A program made the position numbers and the translations under genes. The notes beneath the pieces were generated by a model. It was given only the letters and a program-made list of their open reading frames with translations, was not told where the DNA came from and made no database searches. 64,000 bases of DNA from CAYMRL01 sp964398985 (GTDB lineage: Bacteria > Deinococcota > Deinococci > Deinococcales > Trueperaceae), in assembly GCA_964398985.1 (NCBI GenBank), contig CAYNOS010000002.1, forward strand, positions 1-64,000, in the 5' to 3' direction. Positions 44,019-52,914 of the stretch are shown here, piece by piece. Within the stretch, counting starts at the first letter, position 1. Every line of letters starts with the position of its first letter.

Positions 44019-44976
44019 ACGCGCCCCCGACGAGGTCCCGCTCCGCGACCTCTACCTCACCTTCCGCGCGGGACTGCCGCTGATCGTGGCCGTGGCCGTC
44101 CTGGCTGGGACCGCTGCGTTCCTGCTCACGATCACGAGAGCTCGCAGCTACACCGCGACGGCCGTAGTGCAGGTGATGCCGACGGTCGTCACGACCGGCC
44201 AGTACACCGACCTCACCTTGTCGTCGCCGGTGGGTCTCGATCAGGACAGTTACCGGGCGCTGGCGTTCTCCCGCGAGGTGCTGGCGAACGCGACGGAGCG
44301 CTACGCCGGTGCTGTCGCGGAGCTTAGCTCCGTGGAGCAGCCGGACGGCGACTCCCTGACCGTCGAGCACCTCGAGGGCTCAGCCAAGCTGACGATGGCC
44401 CCGTCGGCCCAGCTCGCCCGCGGCCAGCAGGTGGGACAGCACTCGTTCAGCGCCGCCACTCCCGAGGGCGCGGCCGCCGGCGCCAACGCCTGGGCGCACG
44501 CGACAGCCGCAGCGGCGCGGGAGCTGCTCTCACGCCCGGTGCGCGGCGCCCTGGCGGCCGCCGAGGAGGAGCAGGCGATCAGGCGATCGGCGCTGGACGC
44601 TTCCGCCGAGGCGTGGGCCGAGTTCCTGGCGCGCGACCGTCGCGACGAACTGCGAGCAGCTCTGGCAGAGCCGGGCTCCGCGGCCGAGCAGGCCGGCCTC
44701 CGGGCCGAGCTGGCAAACCTGGAGGCCGAAGCCGGCCGTCTGAACAGCTCTCAGCTGGCCGCCGATCTCGCCTACCAGCGCTCGGCGGCGGCGCTGGCCG
44801 CGCTCGAGCTGCAAGGCTACGTGCTCGCCGAGAGCGCCAGCCTGGCGGTGGCGGCCGGTGCGCCGCTGGACCCCGATGGGCGAAACGTCGTCACCTTCAC
44901 GTTGGCTGCCGCGCTGGTGGCCGGCCTGCTCGCCACGCTCGTGGTGTTCCTGCGCAAGGCGGTCAGTGAGCCCTGA
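44011..44976 (+). CDS. Wzz-type chain-length determinant
   Basis: 321-aa inner-membrane polysaccharide co-polymerase. Helix 1 lies at about 22-44. A Wzz-like start of the extracytoplasmic part has TRARSYTATAVVQVMPT. Long helices run through about 165-260 (AAAEEEQAIRRSALDASAEA), and helix 2 is at about 290-312 (VVTFTLAAALVAGLLATLVV). There is no kinase domain, unlike the Wzc at 14.4 kb, so this is a Wzz-only form. It is followed by rmlDCBA with an overlap, which assigns it to the rhamnose-containing glycan. Starts at GTG. Confidence 0.82.
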   Translation: MSERAPDEVPLRDLYLTFRAGLPLIVAVAVLAGTAAFLLTITRARSYTATAVVQVMPTVVTTGQYTDLTLSSPVGLDQDSYRALAFSREVLANATERYAGAVAELSSVEQPDGDSLTVEHLEGSAKLTMAPSAQLARGQQVGQHSFSAATPEGAAAGANAWAHATAAAARELLSRPVRGALAAAEEEQAIRRSALDASAEAWAEFLARDRRDELRAALAEPGSAAEQAGLRAELANLEAEAGRLNSSQLAADLAYQRSAAALAALELQGYVLAESASLAVAAGAPLDPDGRNVVTFTLAAALVAGLLATLVVFLRKAVSEP

Positions 44977-45739
44977 GAACGCCCCTCGCGATCACGGCTC
45001 GGCAGTCGACCCCACGGACGTCTGGTTGACCGGCGGCAGCGGCCGGTTGGGCCGCGAACTCGTCGCGCTGTTGCCGGGCATCGCCGCGCCCGGCAGCTCG
45101 CAGTGCGACGTCACCGATCCTGGCAGCGTGCTGAGGACCGCCCATGCGCTCTCGCCGCGCGTGATCGTGCACGCTGCTGCCTACACCGACGTCGCCGGCG
45201 CCGAGAACGACAGGGCACGTTGCTGGAGGGTGAACGTCGGCGGCACTCGCAATGTGGCCGAAGCCGCGCGGCAAGTCGGCGCCAAGCTCGTGCACATCAG
45301 CACCGACTACGTGTTCTTCGGCGACGCCGGCGGCTACGGCGAGGACGACCCGCCCGGACCCGTGCGCAACTACTACGCGCTCAGCAAGCTCGCGGCCGAG
45401 GAGGTCGCCCGCACGGCGCCCGACCATCTCGTGCTGCGCACCAGCTTCAGGCCGCGCGCGTGGCCGCACCCGGAGGCGTACGAGGACCTCTACACCTCGC
45501 AGGACTACGTCGACGTGATCGCGCCCGACATCGCACGTCTCATCAGCCGAGCGTGGGACGTTTCGTTCACGACGTTGCATGTCGCCACCGAGCGCAAGAG
45601 CGTGCTGGAGTTGGCGCGGCGGCGCGCGCCGGACGTCAGGGCCGCCAGCAAGGCCAACGCGCCGGTGCCGCTGCCTGACGACGTCTCCCTCGACGTGTCG
45701 CGTTGGTCGGCGCTCAAGGCACGCTGGGGCGAGACATGA
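44966..45739 (+). CDS. rmlD: dTDP-4-dehydrorhamnose reductase
   Basis: Last step of dTDP-L-rhamnose synthesis, NAD(P)H-dependent reduction of the C4 keto group. 257 aa, a little shorter than the usual 290. WLTGGSGRLGRELVALLPG holds the nucleotide loop. VIVHAAAYTDVAGAENDRAR is the RmlD signature, and STDYVFFGDAGGYGEDDPP followed by YYALSKLAAEE gives the active-site Tyr and Lys. GTG 44966 overlaps the end of the Wzz gene by 11 bases and is the first start after which the motif sits at the right distance. Confidence 0.9.
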   Translation: MSPENAPRDHGSAVDPTDVWLTGGSGRLGRELVALLPGIAAPGSSQCDVTDPGSVLRTAHALSPRVIVHAAAYTDVAGAENDRARCWRVNVGGTRNVAEAARQVGAKLVHISTDYVFFGDAGGYGEDDPPGPVRNYYALSKLAAEEVARTAPDHLVLRTSFRPRAWPHPEAYEDLYTSQDYVDVIAPDIARLISRAWDVSFTTLHVATERKSVLELARRRAPDVRAASKANAPVPLPDDVSLDVSRWSALKARWGET

Positions 45740-46326
45740 GCTCGGAAAGGTTCGCGGTCGAAGAACTCGCTTTGCCCGGCGTCAAGTTGATCACCCCGCG
45801 CGTCTTCCACGACCAGCGCGGCTACCTCGTGGAGCGTTGGCGCAGCGACGAGCACGCGCGCCTGGCTGGGGGCCGGCCCTTCGTGCAGGACAACCTCTCG
45901 CGTTCGCTACGTGGCGTTCTCAGGGGCCTCCACTTCCAGCGCCCGCCGGCCGACCATGGCAAGCTGGTGGGCGTCACGCGCGGCCGCATCTACGACGTTG
46001 CGGTGGACTTGCGGCTCGGCTCGCCCAGCTACCGGCAGTGGGTGGGCGTCGAACTCGACGACGAGAAGCTGCAGCTGCTGTGGGTCCCGCGCGGCTTCGC
46101 GCACGGGTTCCTGACGCTATCGGAGGAGGCCGACGTGCTGTACAAGCTCGATGGGCCGCACTCGCCGGACCACGAGGCCGGCGTGCGCTTCGACGATCCC
46201 GACCTGGCCGTCGATTGGAGCGGGCCGCTCGCGCGCGCCGGTCTCACGGCGCCACTGTTGTCGGCTCGCGACGCCGGCCTGCCGCCGGCGGCCGCCAGCC
46301 GGCCCGGGTTCGAGTACCGACCGTGA
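45736..46326 (+). CDS. rmlC: dTDP-4-dehydrorhamnose 3,5-epimerase
   Basis: 196-aa cupin epimerase of the rhamnose route. Key blocks: VFHDQRGYLVERWRS, SRSLRGVLRGLHFQRPP with the catalytic His, YDVAVDLRLGSPSYRQW, and VPRGFAHGFLTLSEEADVLY with the catalytic-region Tyr. ATGA overlap with rmlD. It is distinct from the RmlC-like gene at 18.4 kb, which has VPEMFAHGY in place of VPRGFAHGF. Confidence 0.93.
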   Translation: MSSERFAVEELALPGVKLITPRVFHDQRGYLVERWRSDEHARLAGGRPFVQDNLSRSLRGVLRGLHFQRPPADHGKLVGVTRGRIYDVAVDLRLGSPSYRQWVGVELDDEKLQLLWVPRGFAHGFLTLSEEADVLYKLDGPHSPDHEAGVRFDDPDLAVDWSGPLARAGLTAPLLSARDAGLPPAAASRPGFEYRP

Positions 46327-46348
46327 CGGCGGCCGGCAAGGAGCACCG

Positions 46349-47440
46349 ATGACCCGCTCGACGCGCGACGACGCCAAGCCCAGCTACCTGGTGACGGGAG
46401 CGGCCGGCTTCATCGGCTCGGCGCTGGTGAGGTTGTTGATCGCCCAGCGCGACGCGCGCGTGGTGAGCGTGGACGCGCTGACCTACGCCGGCGACGTGCG
46501 CCGCCTCGACGCCGTGAGGGACGACCCCGAGCACCGCTTCGTGGAGCTCGATGTCCGCGACCAGCCGGCGCTCGTCGAGCTGCTGATGGCGGAGCGACCC
46601 TCCGCTCTGTTCCACCTGGCAGCCGAGACGCACGTCGACCGCTCGATCGACGGGCCGGAGGCGTTCGTCGCCACCAACGTCCTTGGCACGCTGCGCGTGA
46701 TGGAGGCCGCGCGCGCCTACCTGGCGCGCGTCTCGGCGGAGGAGGGCGCAGCGTTCCGCTTGGTCAGCGTGTCCACCGACGAGGTCTACGGCAGCCTGGG
46801 AGCAGGGGGCGTGTTCACGGAGAGCTCGCCGTTCGCGCCGCGCTCTCCCTACAGCGCCAGCAAGGCGGGCGCCGACCATCTCGCGACCGCCTATTTCCAC
46901 ACGTACGGCTTGCCGGTGATGGTGACCCACGGCTCGAACAACTACGGGCCCTACCAGTTCCCGGAGAAGCTGCTGCCGCTGGCGCTCAATCGTGCTCTGG
47001 CCGGTGACAGCGTGCCGCTCTACGGCGACGGCAGCAACGTGCGCGACTGGCTGCACGTCGACGACCACGCGCGCGGACTGCTCGCCGTGGCGCGCCGCGG
47101 ACGACCCGGCGAGAGCTACCTGTTGGGCGGCGGCAACGAGCTGAGCAACCGCAGCGTGCTGGAGTTGGTGTTGGGCCTGCTCGGCGAACTGGTGCCGGGC
47201 CGCGACTACCGCGAGCTGATCACGATGGTCGAGGACCGGCCCGGGCACGACTTCCGCTACGCCGTCGACAGCGCCAAGGCCGAGCGCGAGCTCGGCTGGA
47301 GACCGACGGTGCCGCTGGCAGCGGGCATGCGCGAGGTCGTGCGCTGGTACGTCGACAACCGCGAGTGGACTCAGAGCGTCACCGAGGGGCGCTACGGGCT
47401 CGAGCGGCTGGGTGTCGGTGACGCGAGGCAGGCTTCGTGA
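46349..47440 (+). CDS. rmlB: dTDP-glucose 4,6-dehydratase
   Basis: Converts dTDP-glucose to the 4-keto-6-deoxy form with bound NAD; 363 aa. YLVTGAAGFIGSALVRLL gives the NAD motif. FHLAAETHVDRSIDGPEAFV is diagnostic, VSTDEVYGSLG holds the Thr-Asp-Glu active-site triad, and YSASKAGADHL the Tyr-x-x-x-Lys pair. SNNYGPYQFPEKLLPL is also typical. The ATG at 46349 has AAGGAG upstream, seven bases away. Confidence 0.95.
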   Translation: MTRSTRDDAKPSYLVTGAAGFIGSALVRLLIAQRDARVVSVDALTYAGDVRRLDAVRDDPEHRFVELDVRDQPALVELLMAERPSALFHLAAETHVDRSIDGPEAFVATNVLGTLRVMEAARAYLARVSAEEGAAFRLVSVSTDEVYGSLGAGGVFTESSPFAPRSPYSASKAGADHLATAYFHTYGLPVMVTHGSNNYGPYQFPEKLLPLALNRALAGDSVPLYGDGSNVRDWLHVDDHARGLLAVARRGRPGESYLLGGGNELSNRSVLELVLGLLGELVPGRDYRELITMVEDRPGHDFRYAVDSAKAERELGWRPTVPLAAGMREVVRWYVDNREWTQSVTEGRYGLERLGVGDARQAS

Positions 47441-48357
47441 ACGGGAAGCTCGTTGCTTCCTCCGAGACGTTGCCGGTTGGACCCGGCCGCAAAGGCATCA
47501 TCCTCGCCGGCGGCGCCGGGACGCGCCTGTACCCAGCTACCCTCGCCGTGAGCAAGCAGTTGCTGCCCGTCTACGACAAGCCGATGGTCTACTACCCTCT
47601 CAGCACCCTGATGCTGGCCGGCGTGCGCGAGGTGCTGGTGGTCTCGACTCCCCGCGACCTGCCGCTGTTCGAGGAGCTGCTCGGGGACGGCTCGCGCTGG
47701 GGCATGAGCTTCGCGTACGCCGAGCAGCCGCGACCGGAAGGCATCGCGCAGGCGCTGGTGATCGGCGAGGAGTTCTTGGCCGGTTCCAGCTGCGCGCTGG
47801 TGCTCGGCGACAACCTGTTCCACGGTTACGCGCTGACGGGGTTGTTGGAGAACGCGGCCGCCAGGGTCGAGGACGCCACCGTCTTCGGTTACCAGGTGCG
47901 CGACCCGGAACGTTACGGCGTGCTTGCCTTCGACGATTCCGGCGGTGTCGCTGACATCGTGGAGAAGCCGCAGCGGCCTCCGAGTCGCTTCGCGGTGACC
48001 GGGCTCTACTTCTACCCGCCCGACGGACCCGCCGTGGCGCGCTCCCTGACGCCGTCGGCACGCGGGGAGCTGGAGATCACCGACGTCAACCGCCACTACC
48101 TGGCGGAGGGACGCTTGCGCGCCGAGCTCTTCGGCCGTGGGATGGCCTGGCTCGATACCGGCACGCACGAGAGCCTGCTGCAGGCGTCCAACTTCGTCGA
48201 GACCCTCGAACTGCGGCAGGGCGTGAAGATCGCTTGTCCCGAGGAGATCGCGTACCGCAAGGGCTGGATCGACGCCGATCGGGTGATCGAGTTGGCGCAG
48301 AAGATGAGGGGGAACGCCTATGGGGAGTACCTCGGCGGCATCGTCGGCAGGGATTAG
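47437..48357 (+). CDS. rmlA: Glucose-1-phosphate thymidylyltransferase
   Basis: First step of the dTDP-rhamnose route, 306 aa. GIILAGGAGTRLYPATLAVS is the nucleotide-binding loop, followed by KQLLPVYDKPMVYYPLSTLM. LVLGDNLFHGY holds the metal Asp and VEKPQRPPS the sugar-phosphate Lys; AWLDTGTHESLLQASNFV is typical RmlA. The extra 16 residues before the core come from a GTG that overlaps the rmlB stop (GTGA), so this start is well supported. The rml order here is D-C-B-A. Confidence 0.95.
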   Translation: MNGKLVASSETLPVGPGRKGIILAGGAGTRLYPATLAVSKQLLPVYDKPMVYYPLSTLMLAGVREVLVVSTPRDLPLFEELLGDGSRWGMSFAYAEQPRPEGIAQALVIGEEFLAGSSCALVLGDNLFHGYALTGLLENAAARVEDATVFGYQVRDPERYGVLAFDDSGGVADIVEKPQRPPSRFAVTGLYFYPPDGPAVARSLTPSARGELEITDVNRHYLAEGRLRAELFGRGMAWLDTGTHESLLQASNFVETLELRQGVKIACPEEIAYRKGWIDADRVIELAQKMRGNAYGEYLGGIVGRD

Positions 48358-48365
48358 TGCGGTGC

Positions 48366-48371
48366 TAGGAT
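48366..48371 (+). promoter_or_regulatory. Leaderless minus-10 box of the wbp-like operon
   Basis: TAGGAT ends seven bases before the GTG at 48379. This marks a separate promoter after rmlA. Confidence 0.5.
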
Positions 48372-48378
48372 TCTGCCT

Positions 48379-49389
48379 GTGACCGATTCACAAGTTGCCG
48401 TGATCGGCTGTGGCTATTGGGGCAAGAACCTCGTCAGGAACTTCAGGGATCTGGGCTCGCTCGCGATGGTGTGCGACTACTCGGAAGTTGGTCGACAGAC
48501 CGCTTCGCAGCTCGCTCCCGCTGCGCGCGTTGTGGCCACGCTCGAAGAAGTCCTCGCGTCTGACGTGAGAGCCGTGGCGATCGCCACGCCTGCCGAGACT
48601 CACCATGAGGTTGCCAGGTCGGCACTGAGAGCCGGCAAGGACGTGTTCGTCGAGAAGCCGCTGGCGCTCGACTACGCGCAGGGCACCGAGTTGGTGCAGC
48701 TGGCCGAGCGCAACAAGCGCATCCTGATGGTGGGGCACGTCCTCGAGTACCACCCCGGCATCGTCAAGCTGCGCCAGCTCGTCGACACCGGCGAGCTCGG
48801 CAAGGTCCGCTACGTCTACTCGAACCGGCTCAGTCTCGGCAAGATCAGGCGCGAAGAGAACATCCTCTGGAGCTTCGCCCCCCACGATGTCGCAGTGATC
48901 CTGCGTCTCACCGGGCAGCTGCCCTTCCAGGTGACGGCCACCGGCGGCAGCTACATCACCCCGAACGTCGCGGACGTGACCGTCACCGACCTGCTGTTCG
49001 ACAACGGGGTCAGGGGTCACATCTTCGTCTCGTGGCTGCATCCGTTCAAGGAACAACGGCTCGTGGTGGTCGGCGAGAAGAAGATGGCGAGCTTCGACGA
49101 CGTCAACAAGTCTCTGGTCGTTTACGACCAACGGGTGGACTTGCGAGAGGGCCAGCCGGTGCCGGTGAAGGGCGAGGGCGTCACCGTGGAGTACGCCGCG
49201 GACGAGCCACTGCGTCGCGAGTGCGAGGCGTTCCTGGCGGCCGTGATCAGCCGGGAGCCGCCCTTGACCGACGGCGCCAGCGGCCTCCGCGTTCTGAGCG
49301 TGCTCGGGGCGGCGCAACGCTCCCTGATCACCAATGGCCAGCCGGTCAGTGTGCCAGCGCACCATGCCGGCACCGTTCTGGTTTCATGA
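48379..49389 (+). CDS. wbpB: UDP-GlcNAc-uronate 3-dehydrogenase-like oxidoreductase (WbpB/WlbA type)
   Basis: 336-aa Gfo/Idh/MocA dehydrogenase. QVAVIGCGYWGKNLVRNF is the NAD motif, and KDVFVEKPLALDYAQG holds the catalytic Lys of the family. MVGHVLEYHPGIVKLRQLVD and LWSFAPHDVAVILRL are typical of the WbpB/WlbA subgroup, which oxidises C3 of UDP-GlcNAcA. The next two genes are an acetyltransferase and an aminotransferase, the expected partners for installing a 3-acetamido group. The GTG lies seven bases after TAGGAT. Confidence 0.87.
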   Translation: MTDSQVAVIGCGYWGKNLVRNFRDLGSLAMVCDYSEVGRQTASQLAPAARVVATLEEVLASDVRAVAIATPAETHHEVARSALRAGKDVFVEKPLALDYAQGTELVQLAERNKRILMVGHVLEYHPGIVKLRQLVDTGELGKVRYVYSNRLSLGKIRREENILWSFAPHDVAVILRLTGQLPFQVTATGGSYITPNVADVTVTDLLFDNGVRGHIFVSWLHPFKEQRLVVVGEKKMASFDDVNKSLVVYDQRVDLREGQPVPVKGEGVTVEYAADEPLRRECEAFLAAVISREPPLTDGASGLRVLSVLGAAQRSLITNGQPVSVPAHHAGTVLVS

Positions 49390-49970
49390 CGGCAGACGCC
49401 TTCGTTCATCGCTCGGCTTACGTCGACGAGGGTGCGAAGATCGGCAGCGGCACCAAGATCTGGCACTTCTGCCACGTCTTCGCCGGTGCCGAGATCGGCG
49501 AGAACTGCTCCCTGGGGCAGAACGTCATGGTGGCCAACAACGTGCGGATCGGCAACGGCGTGAAGATCCAGAACAACGTCAGCGTTTACGAGGGCGTCAC
49601 TCTCGAGGACTTCGTCTTCTGCGGGCCCTCGATGGTCTTCACCAACGTCTTGACCCCACGCAGCGAGTACCCGCGCAACACCTCGAGCGACTACGCCTCG
49701 ACGCTGGTCAAGCGGGGAGCCAGCATCGGCGCCAACGCCACCATCGTGTGCGGCGTGACCCTGCATGAGGGCGCGTTCGTGGCGGCCGGCGCCGTCGTGA
49801 CGAAGGACGTGCCTGCGTACACCATGGTCGCGGGCGTCCCGGCGACCCCGATAGGCTTCATGTCGGCGGCCGGCGACGTGCTTGACTTCTCAAGCTCCGA
49901 GGTAGCCACCGACAGCCGCGGACACACCTACCAGAAGGTCGGAGCGGCCGAGATCCGGAGGATCGGATGA
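49386..49970 (+). CDS. wbpD: UDP-sugar N-acetyltransferase, left-handed beta-helix (WbpD/WlbB type)
   Basis: 194-aa hexapeptide-repeat acetyltransferase that N-acetylates the 3-amino sugar. FVHRSAYVDEGAKIGSGTKI and WHFCHVFAGAEIGENCSLGQ begin the beta-helix; VFCGPSMVFTNVLTPRSEYP is the WbpD-type loop. VVTKDVPAYTMVAGVPATPI closes the helix. ATGA overlaps at both ends couple it to the dehydrogenase and the aminotransferase. Confidence 0.9.
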   Translation: MTADAFVHRSAYVDEGAKIGSGTKIWHFCHVFAGAEIGENCSLGQNVMVANNVRIGNGVKIQNNVSVYEGVTLEDFVFCGPSMVFTNVLTPRSEYPRNTSSDYASTLVKRGASIGANATIVCGVTLHEGAFVAAGAVVTKDVPAYTMVAGVPATPIGFMSAAGDVLDFSSSEVATDSRGHTYQKVGAAEIRRIG

Positions 49971-51091
49971 TCGACACACTGCAGAAGAAGATCCCCGTGC
50001 TGGACCTGACGCCTGAGATCGACGAGTTGTGGGACGAGCTGAACGCCGCGTTCCAGCGCGTCGTCAAGAGCGGCCAGTTCATCATGGGCCCGGAGGTGGC
50101 CGCGTTCGAGCGCGAGGTCGCCGACTACCTCGGCGTGAAGCACGCCGTCGGCGTCAACTCCGGGACCGACGCTCTGGTGATCTCTCTGCGCGCCCTTGGC
50201 ATAGGACCCGGCGACGAGGTCATCACGACCCCGTTCAGCTTCTTCGCCACCGCCGAGTCGATCAGCAACGTCGGCGCCAGGCCGGTGTTCGTCGACATCG
50301 ACGAGCGCACCTTCAACATCGATCCGGGACTGATCGAGGCAGCCATCACCCCGCGCACCAAGGCGCTCATGCCGGTCCACCTCTACGGCCGCCCCTGCGA
50401 GATGGACGCCATCATGGACATCGCGCAGAGGCACGACCTAAGGGTGATCGAGGACTGCGCCCAGTCGTTCGGAGCTCGCTACCACGGCGGCTCGCAGACC
50501 GGCACCATCGGTCACGTGGGCGCGTACTCGTTCTTCCCGAGCAAGAACCTGGGTGCGTTCGGTGACGGCGGTCTGCTGGCTACCGCTGACGATCACGTCG
50601 CGGAGGCGGCGCGGGCGCTGCGCACCCACGGGAGCAAGCGCAAGTACCACAACGAGATGCTCGGCTACAACAGCCGCCTGGACGCTCTCCAGGCCGCCCT
50701 GCTGCGCGTGAAGCTGCCCCATGTCGACACCTGGAACGCCGGACGCATGAAGGTCGCGAGGCGCTACGACGAGCTGCTGGCTGACGTGGCAGGCATCGTC
50801 GCGCCCGAGATCGTCGCCGGCCACGTCTTCCATCAGTACACGGTGCGCCTCACGGCCCCCGGCGTGGAGCGCGACGCCGTACAGGAGTCCCTGGCCGAGC
50901 GTGGCGTCAGCACCATGGTCTACTACCCGATCCCGCAGGATCGCCTGCCCGTCTACGACGGTCAGTATCCGCCCAACCCAGTGAGCGACCGGCTCGCGCG
51001 ACAGGTGGCGAGCCTGCCGATCTGGCCGAAGTTGGGCAGCGAGGATCAGCAGCGGGTCGTCGCTGCGCTTCGGGATGCCACGTCTGGGTAG
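49967..51091 (+). CDS. wbpE: UDP-3-keto-sugar aminotransferase (DegT family, WbpE/WlbC type)
   Basis: 374-aa PLP aminotransferase that adds an amino group at C3 of the UDP-linked uronate. IPVLDLTPEIDELWDELNAA, GVNSGTDALVISLRALGIG and TTPFSFFATAESI are DegT-family markers. VIEDCAQSFGARY is the PLP-binding Asp region, and AYSFFPSKNLGAFGDGG carries the PLP Lys. The order B-D-E here is shuffled relative to Pseudomonas, but all three are adjacent. The next gene, a flippase, begins 17 bases before this stop. Confidence 0.92.
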   Translation: MIDTLQKKIPVLDLTPEIDELWDELNAAFQRVVKSGQFIMGPEVAAFEREVADYLGVKHAVGVNSGTDALVISLRALGIGPGDEVITTPFSFFATAESISNVGARPVFVDIDERTFNIDPGLIEAAITPRTKALMPVHLYGRPCEMDAIMDIAQRHDLRVIEDCAQSFGARYHGGSQTGTIGHVGAYSFFPSKNLGAFGDGGLLATADDHVAEAARALRTHGSKRKYHNEMLGYNSRLDALQAALLRVKLPHVDTWNAGRMKVARRYDELLADVAGIVAPEIVAGHVFHQYTVRLTAPGVERDAVQESLAERGVSTMVYYPIPQDRLPVYDGQYPPNPVSDRLARQVASLPIWPKLGSEDQQRVVAALRDATSG

Positions 51092-52370
51092 AGTCCCGTT
51101 CTTCAAGAGCGTCGGTGTGTTGGCTGGAGGCGCGGCAGCCGGACAGCTGATCGCCATCCTGGTATCGCCGCTGTTGACGCGGCTCTACACCCCCGACCAG
51201 TTCGGCGTGCTGGCGGTCTTCGCGGCGGTGCTCGGCATCCTGGCCACCGTGGCGTCGCTACGCTTCGACCAGGCCGTGCCGCTACCGGAGAGCGAAGAGG
51301 ACGCCAGGACGCTGGTGCTCCTCGCCCTGGTGGTGGCGCTGGCAGTCTCGGCACTGGTGCTGCTGGTCGCTGCTCTCGCGCCGCCGCTCGAGCGGTTCGG
51401 CTGGTACGCGACGCTGCGTCCGTACCTGCCGCTGCTGGCGTTTGGAACCGCGCTCGCAGGCACCTACCAGGCCCTCAACATGTGGGCGGTCCGAACGATG
51501 AGCTTCACGGCCATCGGTCGGACTCGGATCGCACAGGGCCTCAGCCAGGCACTGGGCCAGACGTTGCTCGGGCTTGCGGGGGCGGGGACCGTCGGCCTCC
51601 TGATCGGCCAGATCGGCGGCCAGGCTGCCGGCTCGCTGAGCCTCGCTCGGCTCACCGGGCTGGCGCGAGGGTACCGCCTGCCTTCTTGGCGCTCCCTCAC
51701 GCGGGTGGCCGAACGCTACTGGCAGTTCGCCGCGATTGGCACTCCGGCCGCGCTGCTCAACAGCGCGTCGCTGCAGGTTCCCCCGTTGCTCCTGGTCGGC
51801 GCCTTCGGCGCCGAGGTGGCCGGCCTTTACCTGTTGAGCAACAGGGTGCTGAGCGCTCCGCTCGATCTGGTGAGCCGCTCCGTGGGGCAGGTCTACTACG
51901 CCGAGGCCTCGCGGATCGGGAAACGCGACCCGGCCGCGATCAAGCGTGCGCTGTTGACCACGACGCGCAGGCTGCTCCTGCTGGGCTTGCTGCCGGCGGC
52001 AGCGATTGCCCTGGTGAGCCCCTGGGCCTTCTCACTCGTGTTCGGCGCCTCGTGGGCCCAGGCAGGAGCCTTCGCGCAAGCCATGGCGCTGATGACGCTG
52101 GCCCGGTTCGTCGTCGTTCCCACGTCGCAGACCTTCCTGCTGCTCGAGCGGCAAAGCTACAGCCTGGCTCTCAACGCCCTCAAGCTCGCCATCGCGCTCA
52201 CGGCGCTGAGCCTGCCACCCGCACTCGGAGCCGGACCGCTGGTGACCGTGGCAGCCTACTCTGGTGCGATGTCGGTGTACTACGCCTTGGTCCTCGTCGT
52301 CTCGCTGTGGGTCCTGAGCCGGTTCAAGGCCGAACGGCAAGTTGGAGAAGACGATGCCCAGCTTCCGTAG
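51075..52370 (+). CDS. wzx: Oligosaccharide flippase (Wzx type)
   Basis: 431-aa polytopic membrane protein, about 12 helices, of the polysaccharide-transporter superfamily. It moves lipid-linked repeat units across the inner membrane. The start FFKSVGVLAGGAAAGQLIAI with LLTRLYTPDQFGVLAVFAAV is the family signature. TPAALLNSASLQVPPLLLVG and FGAEVAGLYLLSNRVLSAPL mark the second half. It overlaps wbpE by 17 bases and the acetyltransferase by 17. Repeat-unit specificity is not readable. Confidence 0.9.
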   Translation: MPRLGRVPFFKSVGVLAGGAAAGQLIAILVSPLLTRLYTPDQFGVLAVFAAVLGILATVASLRFDQAVPLPESEEDARTLVLLALVVALAVSALVLLVAALAPPLERFGWYATLRPYLPLLAFGTALAGTYQALNMWAVRTMSFTAIGRTRIAQGLSQALGQTLLGLAGAGTVGLLIGQIGGQAAGSLSLARLTGLARGYRLPSWRSLTRVAERYWQFAAIGTPAALLNSASLQVPPLLLVGAFGAEVAGLYLLSNRVLSAPLDLVSRSVGQVYYAEASRIGKRDPAAIKRALLTTTRRLLLLGLLPAAAIALVSPWAFSLVFGASWAQAGAFAQAMALMTLARFVVVPTSQTFLLLERQSYSLALNALKLAIALTALSLPPALGAGPLVTVAAYSGAMSVYYALVLVVSLWVLSRFKAERQVGEDDAQLP

Positions 52371-52914
52371 GCTGGTGCCGCGGCGCAGCACCTACCTGGT
52401 GCTGAGCGCTGACGTGCAGAGCTCGCGCACCAACCTGCCGGTGCGCCTCGACCCCGCACCCTACGAGCTCGAGACCGTCACCGGGGCTGCTCTGGCGCGC
52501 ATCGACACCGCGAGGCCGGGCTACGCGGCCACCGCCTCGCGCTACCTCGCAGCCGGTCACGTCGGCCTCGCATGCGTGCTCGACGGGAAGATCGTCGGTC
52601 TGGGATGGTATGCGGTGAACTCCGCGGCGAGTGGCAGGAAACGCGCGCTCTACTTCCCGTTGGAACCAGGCGAAATGTGGCTGCACTCCGCTTGGACCCA
52701 ACCCGAACACCGCGGCCGCGGGATCCAGAAGCTGCTGCTCCGCGCGCGCCTCGCTACCGCGCTGGCCACAGCCGAGGTCTCTCGCGCCTTGGTCAACGTC
52801 GAGGCCGGCAATGCCCCGTCACTGCACAACTGCAGGGCCGTCGGCTTCAGCGAAAGCGGCCGGCTGGTCGTGCTCTCCTGGTGGCGGTGGCGATACGGCT
52901 GGCGTCAGCCGTGA
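52354..52914 (+). CDS. GNAT-family acetyltransferase
   Basis: 186 aa. The core HSAWTQPEHRGRGIQKLLLR is the acetyl-CoA loop (R-G-R-G-I-x), and LVNVEAGNAPSLHNCRAVGF the closing GNAT segment. The first 80 residues are less conserved. In this operon, between a flippase and an ATP-grasp protein, it probably acylates a sugar or an amino-acid substituent of the glycan. ATG 52354 has GGAGAAG upstream; a TTG four codons earlier is less likely. The end overlaps the next GTG by four bases. Confidence 0.8.
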   Translation: MPSFRRLVPRRSTYLVLSADVQSSRTNLPVRLDPAPYELETVTGAALARIDTARPGYAATASRYLAAGHVGLACVLDGKIVGLGWYAVNSAASGRKRALYFPLEPGEMWLHSAWTQPEHRGRGIQKLLLRARLATALATAEVSRALVNVEAGNAPSLHNCRAVGFSESGRLVVLSWWRWRYGWRQP

